Source of the DNA: Rhodocyclaceae bacterium
Lineage (GTDB): Bacteria > Pseudomonadota > Gammaproteobacteria > Burkholderiales > Rhodocyclaceae
NCBI GenBank assembly: GCA_028713915.1
Contig: JAQTNK010000014.1
Span: 24,849-88,848 of the forward strand
DNA: 64,000 nucleotides
Reading direction: 5' to 3'
This document shows, one piece after another, positions 7,613-16,090 of the stretch (positions are counted from its first letter, which is position 1; every line of letters begins with the position of its first letter). A program made the position numbers and the translations under genes. Under the pieces are notes generated by a model, which saw only the letters and a program-made list of their open reading frames with translations, ran no database searches and was not told the origin of the DNA.

Positions 7613-10600
7613 CTGCCGACGCACGCCTGCTCGCCGAGGATGCCGCAAGCCGCGCGCGCGCGCTGGAGCCGGCGTCGTTCATCGTCGAAGCCCCGGCCGG
7701 CGCCGGCAAGACGGAACTGCTGACGCAGCGCTACCTGCGCCTGCTCGCCCACGTCGCCGAGCCCGAGGAAATCGTCGCCATCACTTTCACCAACAAGGCG
7801 GCGGCGGAGATGCGCCACCGCATCCTCGAAAGCCTGGAACTCGCCCGCTGCGGCGCGGTGCCCGAGGCGGCGCACAAGCGCATCACCTTCGCCCTGTCGC
7901 AAGCCGCGCTGGCCGCATCCGAGCGGCACGGCTGGGCGCTGGCGGACAATCCGGGGCGCTTGCGCATCATGACCATCGACGCGCTCTGCGCCAGCCTGGC
8001 GCGGCAGATGCCGATCCTCTCGCGCTTCGGTGCGCAGCCGAGCGTCACCGACGATGCGGCGCGCCATTACGAGGAAGCGGCGCGCCGCACGCTGGCGCTG
8101 CTGAACGACGAAGGCGCGGCCGCCGCGGCCGTGGCCGCCGCCTTGCGCCATCTCGACAACGACGCGCAGGCCCTGGGCCGGCTGCTTGCCGCCATGCTGG
8201 CGCGGCGCGACCAGTGGCTGCGTCATGCGCTCGGCGCCAGCGCGCAATCCGAGCAAGGCCTGCATCTGCTGGTGGCGCGCGATCTCGCCTTGGCGGCCAC
8301 CGCCGTCGGCGACGCCACGCAAGCGCGGCTGATGCCGCTCGCACGCTATGCCGCCGGCAATCTCGCGGCGACGGCGCCGCTGGCGACGCTCGCCGGCTGG
8401 AACGAAGTGCTCGCCGGCGCGCCGGAGGAACTGCCGCTCTGGCGCGGCATCTGCGAACTGCTGCTGACGAAGGACGGCGGGGTGCGCAAGGTCGTCGACG
8501 TGCGCAGCGGCTTCCCGGCGGGCAAGGAAGGCAAGCCGTTCAAGGACGCGATGAGTGCCTTGCTGGCCGAGTTCGCCGCCGGCGCGGACACGGCGGCCGT
8601 GGCGCGCATCCGCGCGCTGCCCGACGCCCGCTACACGGCCGACGAATGGCATACCGTCGATGCGCTGGCGCAGCTTTTGCGGCTTGCCGCCGCGCAGTTG
8701 TGGACGGTGTTCCACGAAGCCAACGAAACCGATTTCATCGAGATCGCGCAGCGCGCGCTCGAGGCGCTCGGCGGCGTCGAGTCGCCCAGCGACCTGGCGC
8801 TGCGGCTCGACTACCGCCTGCAGCATTTGCTCGTCGACGAGTTCCAGGACACCAGCCCGACGCAAGTCGAGCTGCTGCGCCGCCTTACCGCGGGCTGGGC
8901 ACCGGACGACGGCCGCACGCTGTTCGCCGTCGGCGACCCGATGCAGTCGATCTACCGCTTCCGCAAGGCCGACGTCGGCCTGTTCCTGCGTGCGGCCGAA
9001 TCCGGCATCGGCCCGCTGCCGCTGGAACGGCTGCGCTTAACGCGCAACAACCGCTCCTGCGCGCCGGTCGTCGATTGGGTGAATGCCGCCTTCGCGACGG
9101 TGTTCCCGCGCCATGACAGCGTCACCGCCGGCGCCATCGCCTACCGTCCGTTCGCGGCCACGCGCGCCGATCTGCCGGCCGCCGGCGTCGCGACGCATGC
9201 CATCGTCATCGAACGCGAGGACCAGGACGAGGCCGCGGCGCTCGAAGCGCGCCGCGTGCTGGAGATCATCGACGGCACGCGCCGCGCCGATCCGCAGCGG
9301 CACATCGCCGTGCTGGTGCGGGCGCGCCACCACCTCGCGGCGCTGGTCGCCGAGATTCGCCGCCATCGGCCCGACATCGCTTTCCGCGCCGTCGAGATCG
9401 AGGCGCTCGCCGAGCGCCAGCCGGTGCAGGATCTGCTCGCGCTGACGCGCGCGCTGCTGCATCGCGCCGACCGCGTGCACTGGCTGGCGATCCTGCGCGC
9501 GCCGTGGTGCGGCTTGCGGCTCGCCGACCTGCATGCGCTGGCGGCGGACGATCATGAGGCGACGCTCTGGTCGCTGATGAACGAAGCGGAGCGCGTCGCG
9601 CGCCTGTCGCCCGACGGCCAGGCGCGCCTCGCCCACGTGCGCGCGGCGCTCGGCGGCGCGCTCGCCCAGCGCGGGCGGCAACGGCTGGCGCGCTGGATCG
9701 AAGGCGCCTGGCTCGCGCTCGGCGGCGCCGGCTGCCTGCGCGATGCGGCGGACGCCGCCGATGCGCGCGCCTATCTCGACCTCGTCGACCGCCTCGATGC
9801 GGCGGGGCGCTTCAGCCTCGAGCGCATCGAGGCCGACATGGCCGCGCTGTATGCGGCGCCGGACGCGGCGGCCGACGGCACGCTGCAGTTCATGACCATC
9901 CACAAGTCGAAGGGCCTCGAATTCGACACCGTGATCCTGCCCGGCCTGCACCGGCGCGGCCGCGGCGACGATGCGCCGTTGATGCGCTGGGAAGAAGTTG
10001 CGCTCGAAGGCCTGGACGAATGCCTGGTCGCCGCGCCGCTGCGCCGGCGCGGCGACCGCAACACCGACGTGCCGACGCCCTTCGACTACATCGGCCTGCT
10101 GGAGCGGGAGCGCGCGGCGAACGAAGCGGCGCGCGTGCTCTACGTCGCGGCGACGCGCGCGGTGCGGGCGTTGCATCTCGTCGGTGTCGCCGTCCGCCGC
10201 GCCGACGGCGAGGTCGTTGCGCCGGCCGGCACTTTCCTCGGCCTGCTGTGGGACGCCGTCGGCGCGCAGTTCGCCGCCGCCGAGCTTGCGCTGCCCTCGC
10301 GCAGCGGAGCGGACGACGAAGCGGGCATGTTCGTGCCCAAGCTCATCCGTGCCGTGGCGCCGGCGACACCGGAAGTTCTGCGCGCGCCGGCCGCGCCGAC
10401 GGCGGGTGCGATCGTGGCAGCGGCAGCAGCGGCCGCAGCGGCCGGCGAGCCGCTCGACGCCGGCGTCGGCACGCTCGTCCATGCCTATCTCGAAGCCATC
10501 GCGCGCAGCGGCCCGGATGCCTGGCCGCCGGAACGCGTGCGCGCCCTCGCGCCGGCCATGCGCGCCTGGTTCGCGCGCCGCGCTTATGGCGCGGCCGACG

Positions 10601-10965
10601 GCGCCAAAGGCGCGGAGCGCGCGCAAGCGGCGCTGCTGGCCACGCTCGAAAGCTCCGCGGGCCGCTGGGTGCTGGCGCCGCGCGCCGAGGCCGCGGCGGA
10701 ACTCACGCTTGCCAGCCGCGCCGGCGACGGCATCGCCACGCAAGTCGTCGACCGCACCTTCGTCGAAGGCGGCCAGCGCTGGATCGTCGACTACAAGACC
10801 GCCCGCATCGATGGCGATGCCGCCGCGCTGGCGGCCCATGCCGAAGCCTACCGGGCGCAGCTCGAACGCTATGCCGCGCTGTTCGCCGACGAGGGGCTGC
10901 CGGTGCGCTTAGGCGTCTTCTACGCGGCGAGCGGCCGGCTGGTAGAGTTGCAGCCGGCCACCTGA
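7609..10965 (+). CDS. AddA-like UvrD-family helicase-nuclease
   Basis: A 1118-residue superfamily 1 helicase and nuclease, the partner of the upstream AddB-like protein in double-strand-break end processing. Visible motifs are Walker A (APAGAGKTE, residues about 27-35), motif II (LLVDEFQDTSP near 409), GDPMQSIYRFRKAD, motif V (TIHKSKGLEFD near 762) and motif VI (LYVAATRA). A C-terminal RecB-type nuclease motif (VVDRTF, then IVDYKTAR, about 1047-1065) is intact. The start ATG at 7609 overlaps the addB stop by four bases; the longer open frame from 7228 lies inside addB and was rejected. Confidence 0.88.
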   Translation: MTADARLLAEDAASRARALEPASFIVEAPAGAGKTELLTQRYLRLLAHVAEPEEIVAITFTNKAAAEMRHRILESLELARCGAVPEAAHKRITFALSQAALAASERHGWALADNPGRLRIMTIDALCASLARQMPILSRFGAQPSVTDDAARHYEEAARRTLALLNDEGAAAAAVAAALRHLDNDAQALGRLLAAMLARRDQWLRHALGASAQSEQGLHLLVARDLALAATAVGDATQARLMPLARYAAGNLAATAPLATLAGWNEVLAGAPEELPLWRGICELLLTKDGGVRKVVDVRSGFPAGKEGKPFKDAMSALLAEFAAGADTAAVARIRALPDARYTADEWHTVDALAQLLRLAAAQLWTVFHEANETDFIEIAQRALEALGGVESPSDLALRLDYRLQHLLVDEFQDTSPTQVELLRRLTAGWAPDDGRTLFAVGDPMQSIYRFRKADVGLFLRAAESGIGPLPLERLRLTRNNRSCAPVVDWVNAAFATVFPRHDSVTAGAIAYRPFAATRADLPAAGVATHAIVIEREDQDEAAALEARRVLEIIDGTRRADPQRHIAVLVRARHHLAALVAEIRRHRPDIAFRAVEIEALAERQPVQDLLALTRALLHRADRVHWLAILRAPWCGLRLADLHALAADDHEATLWSLMNEAERVARLSPDGQARLAHVRAALGGALAQRGRQRLARWIEGAWLALGGAGCLRDAADAADARAYLDLVDRLDAAGRFSLERIEADMAALYAAPDAAADGTLQFMTIHKSKGLEFDTVILPGLHRRGRGDDAPLMRWEEVALEGLDECLVAAPLRRRGDRNTDVPTPFDYIGLLERERAANEAARVLYVAATRAVRALHLVGVAVRRADGEVVAPAGTFLGLLWDAVGAQFAAAELALPSRSGADDEAGMFVPKLIRAVAPATPEVLRAPAAPTAGAIVAAAAAAAAAGEPLDAGVGTLVHAYLEAIARSGPDAWPPERVRALAPAMRAWFARRAYGAADGAKGAERAQAALLATLESSAGRWVLAPRAEAAAELTLASRAGDGIATQVVDRTFVEGGQRWIVDYKTARIDGDAAALAAHAEAYRAQLERYAALFADEGLPVRLGVFYAASGRLVELQPAT

Positions 10966-10976
10966 GAAGATCATCC

Positions 10977-11888
10977 ATGCCCGTCAGCCTTGAAGGAAAA
11001 CTCGTCGTCGCGCTCTCGTCGCGCGTGCTCTTCGATTTCGAGGAGGAGAACCGCGTCTTCGAAGACCGCCACCGCTTGGGCGACGACGGCGCCTACATGG
11101 CGCTGCAACTGGAACGCATGGAAGTGCCGGCGCAGCGCGGCGTGGCTTTTCCGCTGGTGAAGAAGCTGCTGGCCTTCAACGCCGACGGCGAGCATCGCGT
11201 CGAGGTCGTGATCCTGTCCCGCAACGATCCGGTTTCCGGCCTGCGCGTGTTCCGCTCGGCGGAAGCCGCGGGGCTGTCGCTGGAGCGCGGCGTGTTCACG
11301 CGCGGCCGGCCGCCGTATCACTATCTCGCGCCGCTCGGCGCGCATCTCTTCCTTTCCGCCTTCGAAGGCGACGTGCGCGGCGCGCTGGAAGCCGGCTTCC
11401 CGGCGGCGCGCGTCTATCCGCGGTCCTTCGTCGACGCCGACCGCCACCCGGAGGAAGTGCGCATCGCCTTCGACGGCGACGCCGTGCTGTTCTCGGACGA
11501 GGCCGAACGCATCTACAAGGCCGAAGGCCTGCCGGCTTTCCAGGCGCACGAGATTTCCCATGCGCGCCGGCCGCTGCCCGACGGTCCCTTCAAGCCGCTG
11601 CTGGCCGCCCTGCATCGCTTGCAGGCGGCCGGCAAGGCAGCGCCGATGCGCATCCGCACGGCGCTGGTGACGGCGCGAAGCGCCCCAGCCCACGAGCGCG
11701 CGGTGCGCACGCTGATGGACTGGAACATCGCCGTGGACGAGGCCTTGTTCCTCGGCGGCCTGGAGAAAGGGCCTTTCCTCAGGGAGTTCCAGCCCGACTT
11801 CTTCTTCGACGACCAGCCGGCGCATTGCGAGTCGGGCGCCAAGGCGGGCCCGACGGGCCACGTCGTCAGCGGCATCGCCAATTCCTGA
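10977..11888 (+). CDS. Cytosolic 5'-nucleotidase (cN-I family)
   Basis: A 303-residue protein matching the 5'-nucleotidase family named for cytosolic 5'-nucleotidase IA, which dephosphorylates nucleoside monophosphates. Family-typical stretches are VEVVILSRNDP, the RIAFDGDAVLFSDEAE segment with the acidic DGD motif, and GLEKGPFLREFQPDFFFDDQ near the C-terminus. ATG 10977 lies 11 bp after the AddA-like stop, so the gene probably belongs to the same transcript. A role in clearing nucleotides released by AddAB is tempting but only inferred from position. Confidence 0.82.
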   Translation: MPVSLEGKLVVALSSRVLFDFEEENRVFEDRHRLGDDGAYMALQLERMEVPAQRGVAFPLVKKLLAFNADGEHRVEVVILSRNDPVSGLRVFRSAEAAGLSLERGVFTRGRPPYHYLAPLGAHLFLSAFEGDVRGALEAGFPAARVYPRSFVDADRHPEEVRIAFDGDAVLFSDEAERIYKAEGLPAFQAHEISHARRPLPDGPFKPLLAALHRLQAAGKAAPMRIRTALVTARSAPAHERAVRTLMDWNIAVDEALFLGGLEKGPFLREFQPDFFFDDQPAHCESGAKAGPTGHVVSGIANS

Positions 11889-11934
11889 AACAGCGCGATT
11901 GAGGCTGGTCAATACGCCGTCGCCGATAAGCGCT

Positions 11935-11953
11935 ATGCTTAATCTATAAGCAT
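11935..11953. promoter_or_regulatory. Inverted repeat upstream of the FIST operon
   Basis: ATGCTTA (11935-11941) and TAAGCAT (11947-11953) are perfect 7-bp arms around ATCTA. A further TAAGC lies at 11927-11931, giving three alternating half-sites at 10-11 bp spacing, about one helical turn. It lies about 60 bp before the chosen FIST start in an otherwise GC-rich spacer, which suggests an operator; the binding protein is unknown. Confidence 0.4.
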
Positions 11954-12011
11954 GAGTTGGGCAACGGCGCCGCCGCTCGGCGAGCGCCGGGCAAGGCAAG
12001 GGAGGACGGAC

Positions 12012-13151
12012 ATGGCGATGGTCGTAGTGGACGAGTTGACGCCGCAGCGCGTTGGCGCCGTTCTCGCCGCCTGGCGCGGCGAAGGCGAGCGTTTCCACCT
12101 GCTGGCGCTGTTGCCGGAAGCCGAGAAAGCCAAGGTCGGCGAATTGCAGGCGGTGTGCCGCGAAGCCGGCGTGGCGCTCGGCGGCGCGCTGTTCCCGCAA
12201 TTGATCCACGACGGCGCGCTGTGGAATGGCGGCGCGTTGCTGTTGCGCGTGACGGCGGCGCCGCCGCCGCTGTTGCTCGAGAACGTCGCCGCGGCGGATG
12301 CGGTCGAGCGCATTTGCGACCAGGCCGTCGGCTACGTCGAGAACAACGTCGCCGACGCGGGGGAGGCGGCGCTGTTCTGTATTTTCGATGCCCTGGTGCC
12401 GAATATCGCGACGCACCTCGACAGCTGGTACCTGCGCCTCGCCGACCGCGTGCGCTACTTCGGCGTGAATGCCGGCAACGAGCGCTTTGTTTCCGAGCCC
12501 TGCGTGTTCGACAACGAGCGCTTTGTCGCCGATGCCGTTCTGCTGCAGTTGCTGCCGGCCCATCCGGGCGCTTGTCTCGAACACGGCTACGCCGTTCCGG
12601 CGCAGGCGATCACCGCCACCTCGGCCACCGGCAACAGCATCGTGCAGATCGACTGGCGGCCGGCGCTCGAGGTCTATCGCGACATCATGCAGGCCGCGTA
12701 CGGCGTCGCCATCGATCGCGACAATTTCTACAGCCACGCCGTGCATTTCCCGTTCGGTATCTTGCGCGCCGACGGCGAAGTGCTGGTGCGGATTCCCGTG
12801 GCGCTCGGCGACAAGGGCGAAATCGTCTGCGTCGGCGAAATCCAGCCCAACTCGATGCTGACCCTGCTCGATGCCCGCGCCGGTTCCGGCAAGGCGGCCG
12901 CCGCGCTGGCCCGCGACCTGGCGCAGCAGGGCGCGGCCGGCGGCGGCGACCTGCTGCTCTTCTATTGCGCCGGACGGCGCCTGCACATCGGTGCCGGCCT
13001 CGGCGACGAACTTGCGGCCGTGGCGCGCGAAACGGCGGCGCCGCAGGTGGCCGGCGCGCTCTCGCTCGGCGAAATCGGCGGCGCCCGCAGCGACGGCTAT
13101 CCGCTGTTCCACAATGCCACCCTGGTCGGCGTGCCATGGCCGCAGCGGTAA
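12012..13151 (+). CDS. FIST N- and C-domain sensory protein
   Basis: About 379 residues with the FIST_N plus FIST_C arrangement, a small-molecule (possibly amino acid) sensory module usually linked to signal transduction. It has no transmembrane segment or output domain, so it must act through partners. I chose ATG 12012 because GGAGG at 12001-12005 is seven bases upstream; the frame is open to ATG 11952. The 3' end overlaps the next histidine kinase gene by 16 bp, so the two are very probably translated together and the FIST protein likely modulates that kinase (inference). Confidence 0.82.
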   Translation: MAMVVVDELTPQRVGAVLAAWRGEGERFHLLALLPEAEKAKVGELQAVCREAGVALGGALFPQLIHDGALWNGGALLLRVTAAPPPLLLENVAAADAVERICDQAVGYVENNVADAGEAALFCIFDALVPNIATHLDSWYLRLADRVRYFGVNAGNERFVSEPCVFDNERFVADAVLLQLLPAHPGACLEHGYAVPAQAITATSATGNSIVQIDWRPALEVYRDIMQAAYGVAIDRDNFYSHAVHFPFGILRADGEVLVRIPVALGDKGEIVCVGEIQPNSMLTLLDARAGSGKAAAALARDLAQQGAAGGGDLLLFYCAGRRLHIGAGLGDELAAVARETAAPQVAGALSLGEIGGARSDGYPLFHNATLVGVPWPQR

Positions 13152-14320
13152 ACAGCGTCCAAGCCCTGACGGTACTCTATGACCTCGCGCTCACCATCGG
13201 CAGCGAGGTGACGCTCGATGCGCTGTTGACCAAGACGCTGCAGCGGTTGCTCTACCACACGGGATTTCCGGCCGGCATCGTCTATGTGTTGCGCCCGGGC
13301 ATCGCCGCGTCGACCTGGAAGGATGTCCGCCTGGAAACGGCGGTCGGCAATTACGCCCTCATCAAGCGCAAGGGCGAGTGGCTGCGGCTGCCGGCCGCGC
13401 TCGCCGACATGACGCCGCTCCTGGCCGAAATGCCCGAGCTGCTCGCCGTCTTGCCGGCGCGCAAGCCTTACCGGTTCTGCCTGCGCCTGCCGATCGGGAA
13501 CTTCGGCGCCGTGCTGCTGCTCAGCCCGGCGCCGCCCGATTCGCCGTTGCCGCTGCCGGATGTGTTCTTGCCGATCATGTCGCGGCTGGCCACGGCCATC
13601 ACGCTTTGTCAGCGCATCGAGGACCGCACCGCGGCGCTGGAGCAGGCCAATCGCGAGCTGGAGGCCTTTGCCTACTCCGTATCGCACGACTTGCGCGCGC
13701 CGCTGCGGGCCATCGACGGCTTCTCGCACATCCTGCTCGACGACTATGCAGGCGCGCTCGACGACGAAGGCAAGCGACTGCTGAACCTGGTGCGCGCCAA
13801 TACCGCACGCATGGGCCAGTTGATCGACGACATGCTCAGTTTTTCGCGCATGGCGCGCCGCGAGATGGCGGCCATGACGATCGACATGACGCAGCTGGCG
13901 CGCGAGGTCGCCGCCGAGCTGCAGGCGGCGACGGCGGGGCGCGTGCTGCGCTTCGACATCGCGCCGCTGCCGCCGGCGCGCGGCGACCGCGACATGCTGC
14001 GCCAGGTGCTGGTGAACCTGTTGTCGAACGCGGTGAAGTTCACGCGGCCGCGCGCCGAGGCGGCGATCGAAGTCGGCGGCGCCGTGGCGGCCGAAGGCGG
14101 CATCTATTTCGTCAAGGACAATGGCGTCGGCTTCGACATGGCCTACGCCGACAAGCTGTTCGGCGTCTTCGAACGGCTGCACCCGCAGCAGGAGTTCGAG
14201 GGCACCGGCATCGGCCTGGCGCTCGTCAAGCGCATCGTCGCGCGCCACGGCGGCCGGGTGTGGGCGGAAGGCAAGGAAGGCGAGGGCGCGGTGTTCCACT
14301 TCTCCCTCCCCGGGGCTTGA
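13136..14320 (+). CDS. Histidine kinase, phytochrome-like transmitter with GAF-like N-terminus
   Basis: A 394-residue soluble kinase. Residues 1-150 resemble a GAF-type sensory domain. The phosphoacceptor box is [15 protein letters not shown] (His near 184). The ATPase domain (about 280-390) shows the N box LVNLLSNAVKF, KDNGVGFD, and the G2 box GTGIGLALVKRI. The YADKLFGVFERLHP segment marks the bacteriophytochrome-type transmitters that commonly signal to Rcp1-like receivers, such as the one encoded at 15641. Start ATG 13136 lies inside the end of the FIST gene. Confidence 0.87.
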   Translation: MAAAVNSVQALTVLYDLALTIGSEVTLDALLTKTLQRLLYHTGFPAGIVYVLRPGIAASTWKDVRLETAVGNYALIKRKGEWLRLPAALADMTPLLAEMPELLAVLPARKPYRFCLRLPIGNFGAVLLLSPAPPDSPLPLPDVFLPIMSRLATAITLCQRIEDRTAALEQANRELEAFAYSVSHDLRAPLRAIDGFSHILLDDYAGALDDEGKRLLNLVRANTARMGQLIDDMLSFSRMARREMAAMTIDMTQLAREVAAELQAATAGRVLRFDIAPLPPARGDRDMLRQVLVNLLSNAVKFTRPRAEAAIEVGGAVAAEGGIYFVKDNGVGFDMAYADKLFGVFERLHPQQEFEGTGIGLALVKRIVARHGGRVWAEGKEGEGAVFHFSLPGA

Positions 14321-14328
14321 GGCGCGCG

Positions 14329-15639
14329 ATGGATACCGTGATTCGCGAGGACAAGACGTGCGCACTGCCGGCGGGAATCCGTTTCGTCGATCTGGTGGAC
14401 GTGGCCGCCTTGCAGGCCTTGATGGACAGCTTCCACAAAGTGATCGGCATCGCCAACGCGATCATCGACCTGGACGGCGTGGTGATTGCACAGGCCGGCT
14501 GGCAGGACTTGTGCACCCGCTTCCATCGCGTCAATGCGCAGACGCGGCGGCGCTGCGTCGAGAGCGACACGTCGCTGGCCGGCAGCATGACGCGCGGCGA
14601 GCATTTCGCCGCCTATCGCTGCCTCAACGGCCTCGTCGACACGGCGTCGCCGGTCATCGTCGGCGGCTGCCACATGGCCAACGTGTTCACCGGCCAGTTC
14701 TTCGTCGCGCCGCCCGAGCTGGACTTCTTTCGCCGCCAGGCCAGGGAATTCGGCTTCGACGAAAGCGCCTACCTGGAGGCAGTGGCCAGGGTGCCGGTGA
14801 TGTCGCCGGAGCGCGTCGAAGCCGTCACCGGCGTCTATGCCCAATTCGCGCAGATCCTGGCCGCCAACGGCATGGACCGGCTGCGCCAATTGACGGCGGA
14901 GCGCGAGCTCGAGGAAGCCAACCGCCGGCTGGAGCTGCGCACGCGCCAGCTGGAGGCGGCCAACAAGGAACTCGAGGATTTCTCCTATTCGATGTCGCAC
15001 GACATGCGCACGCCCTTGCGCGCCATCGACGGCTTCGCCAAGATCCTGGCCGACGAGCACGGCGCCCAGCTCGACGCCGAGGGCAAGCGCCTGCTCGGCG
15101 TGGTGCGCGACAACGCCCGGCGCATGGGCCGGCTGATCGACGACATCCTGCGCTTCCTGCGCGTGGGCAGGCGGAAAATGGAAGACGGCGTCGTCGACAT
15201 GGCGCGGCTGGCGCGCGACGCCTTCGAGGAATTGCGCGCCGGCGCGCCGACGCGCCGCTTGCGCCTGGAGCTTTGCGCATTGCCGCCGGCCAGCGGCGAC
15301 TACGAAATGCTGCGGCTGGTGATGCTGAACCTGCTGGCGAATGCGCTCAAGTTCTCGCCGGCGGATCGCGAGACCGTCATCGAGGTGGGCGGCGCGGCCG
15401 AAGTGGAGCAGAATACCTATTACGTAAGGGATAGGGGAGTGGGCTTCGACATGCAATATGTCGACAAGCTTTTCAAGGTGTTCGAACGTGTTCACGCGAC
15501 CGGTCAGTACGAGGGGTCGGGGATCGGGCTGGCCATCGTCAAGCGCATCGTCGAGCGGCATGGCGGACGGGTTTGGGCGGAAGGCAGGGTCGGCGCCGGG
15601 GCGACTTTCCATTTCGCCCTGCCGCACAAGGGGGAATGA
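14329..15639 (+). CDS. PocR-domain sensor histidine kinase
   Basis: A 436-residue soluble kinase. Residues about 20-190 match the PocR sensory domain, with its conserved Cys-bearing segments ([23 protein letters not shown] and [14 protein letters not shown]); PocR domains are known or proposed to bind small metabolites. A coiled coil (about 190-215) leads to the H box [15 protein letters not shown] (His about 223) and an ATPase domain with RDRGVGFD and [12 protein letters not shown]. It closely resembles the transmitter of the preceding kinase and probably arose by duplication with a sensor swap. It starts eight bases after that gene. Confidence 0.88.
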   Translation: MDTVIREDKTCALPAGIRFVDLVDVAALQALMDSFHKVIGIANAIIDLDGVVIAQAGWQDLCTRFHRVNAQTRRRCVESDTSLAGSMTRGEHFAAYRCLNGLVDTASPVIVGGCHMANVFTGQFFVAPPELDFFRRQAREFGFDESAYLEAVARVPVMSPERVEAVTGVYAQFAQILAANGMDRLRQLTAERELEEANRRLELRTRQLEAANKELEDFSYSMSHDMRTPLRAIDGFAKILADEHGAQLDAEGKRLLGVVRDNARRMGRLIDDILRFLRVGRRKMEDGVVDMARLARDAFEELRAGAPTRRLRLELCALPPASGDYEMLRLVMLNLLANALKFSPADRETVIEVGGAAEVEQNTYYVRDRGVGFDMQYVDKLFKVFERVHATGQYEGSGIGLAIVKRIVERHGGRVWAEGRVGAGATFHFALPHKGE

Positions 15640-15640
15640 C

Positions 15641-16084
15641 ATGGATGGCAATATCGTCGAGATTCTGATGATCGAAGATACCGAGGCCGATGCCGAGCTG
15701 GCGATTCGCGCCTTGCGCAAGCGCGGTTTCGCCAATCACCTGGTATGGGTGAAGGACGGCGCGGAAGCGCTCGAATTCATCTTCGCCACGGGCGCCTATG
15801 CCGGGCGCAACGCGGAAAATCGGCCCAAGGTCGTGCTGCTGGATTTGCGGCTGCCCAAGGTCAGCGGCATCGAAGTGCTGCGCCGCCTCAAGGCGGACGA
15901 GGGGACGAAATCGATTCCGGTGGTGGTGCTGACTTCCTCGAAGGAGGAAGTCGATCTCGAAGAATGCTACAAGCTCGGCGTCAATAGCTACATCAGCAAG
16001 CCGGTGGAGTTCGACGAATTTGCCAAGGTGGTCGGCGAGCTCGGGCTCTACTGGCTGCTGGTCAACAAGCTGCCGAATTCGTGA
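15641..16084 (+). CDS. Rcp1-like single-domain response regulator
   Basis: A 147-residue stand-alone receiver. Acidic residues at [10 protein letters not shown], the phosphoacceptor Asp in [13 protein letters not shown], the Ser/Thr in VLTSSKEE and the Lys in ISKPVE are all present. Insertions around [14 protein letters not shown] and the C-terminal [13 protein letters not shown] are typical of Rcp1-type receivers paired with phytochrome-like kinases. With no output domain it must act by protein contact or as a phosphate shuttle. It starts one base after the PocR kinase stop. Confidence 0.9.
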   Translation: MDGNIVEILMIEDTEADAELAIRALRKRGFANHLVWVKDGAEALEFIFATGAYAGRNAENRPKVVLLDLRLPKVSGIEVLRRLKADEGTKSIPVVVLTSSKEEVDLEECYKLGVNSYISKPVEFDEFAKVVGELGLYWLLVNKLPNS

Positions 16085-16090
16085 ACGTCT

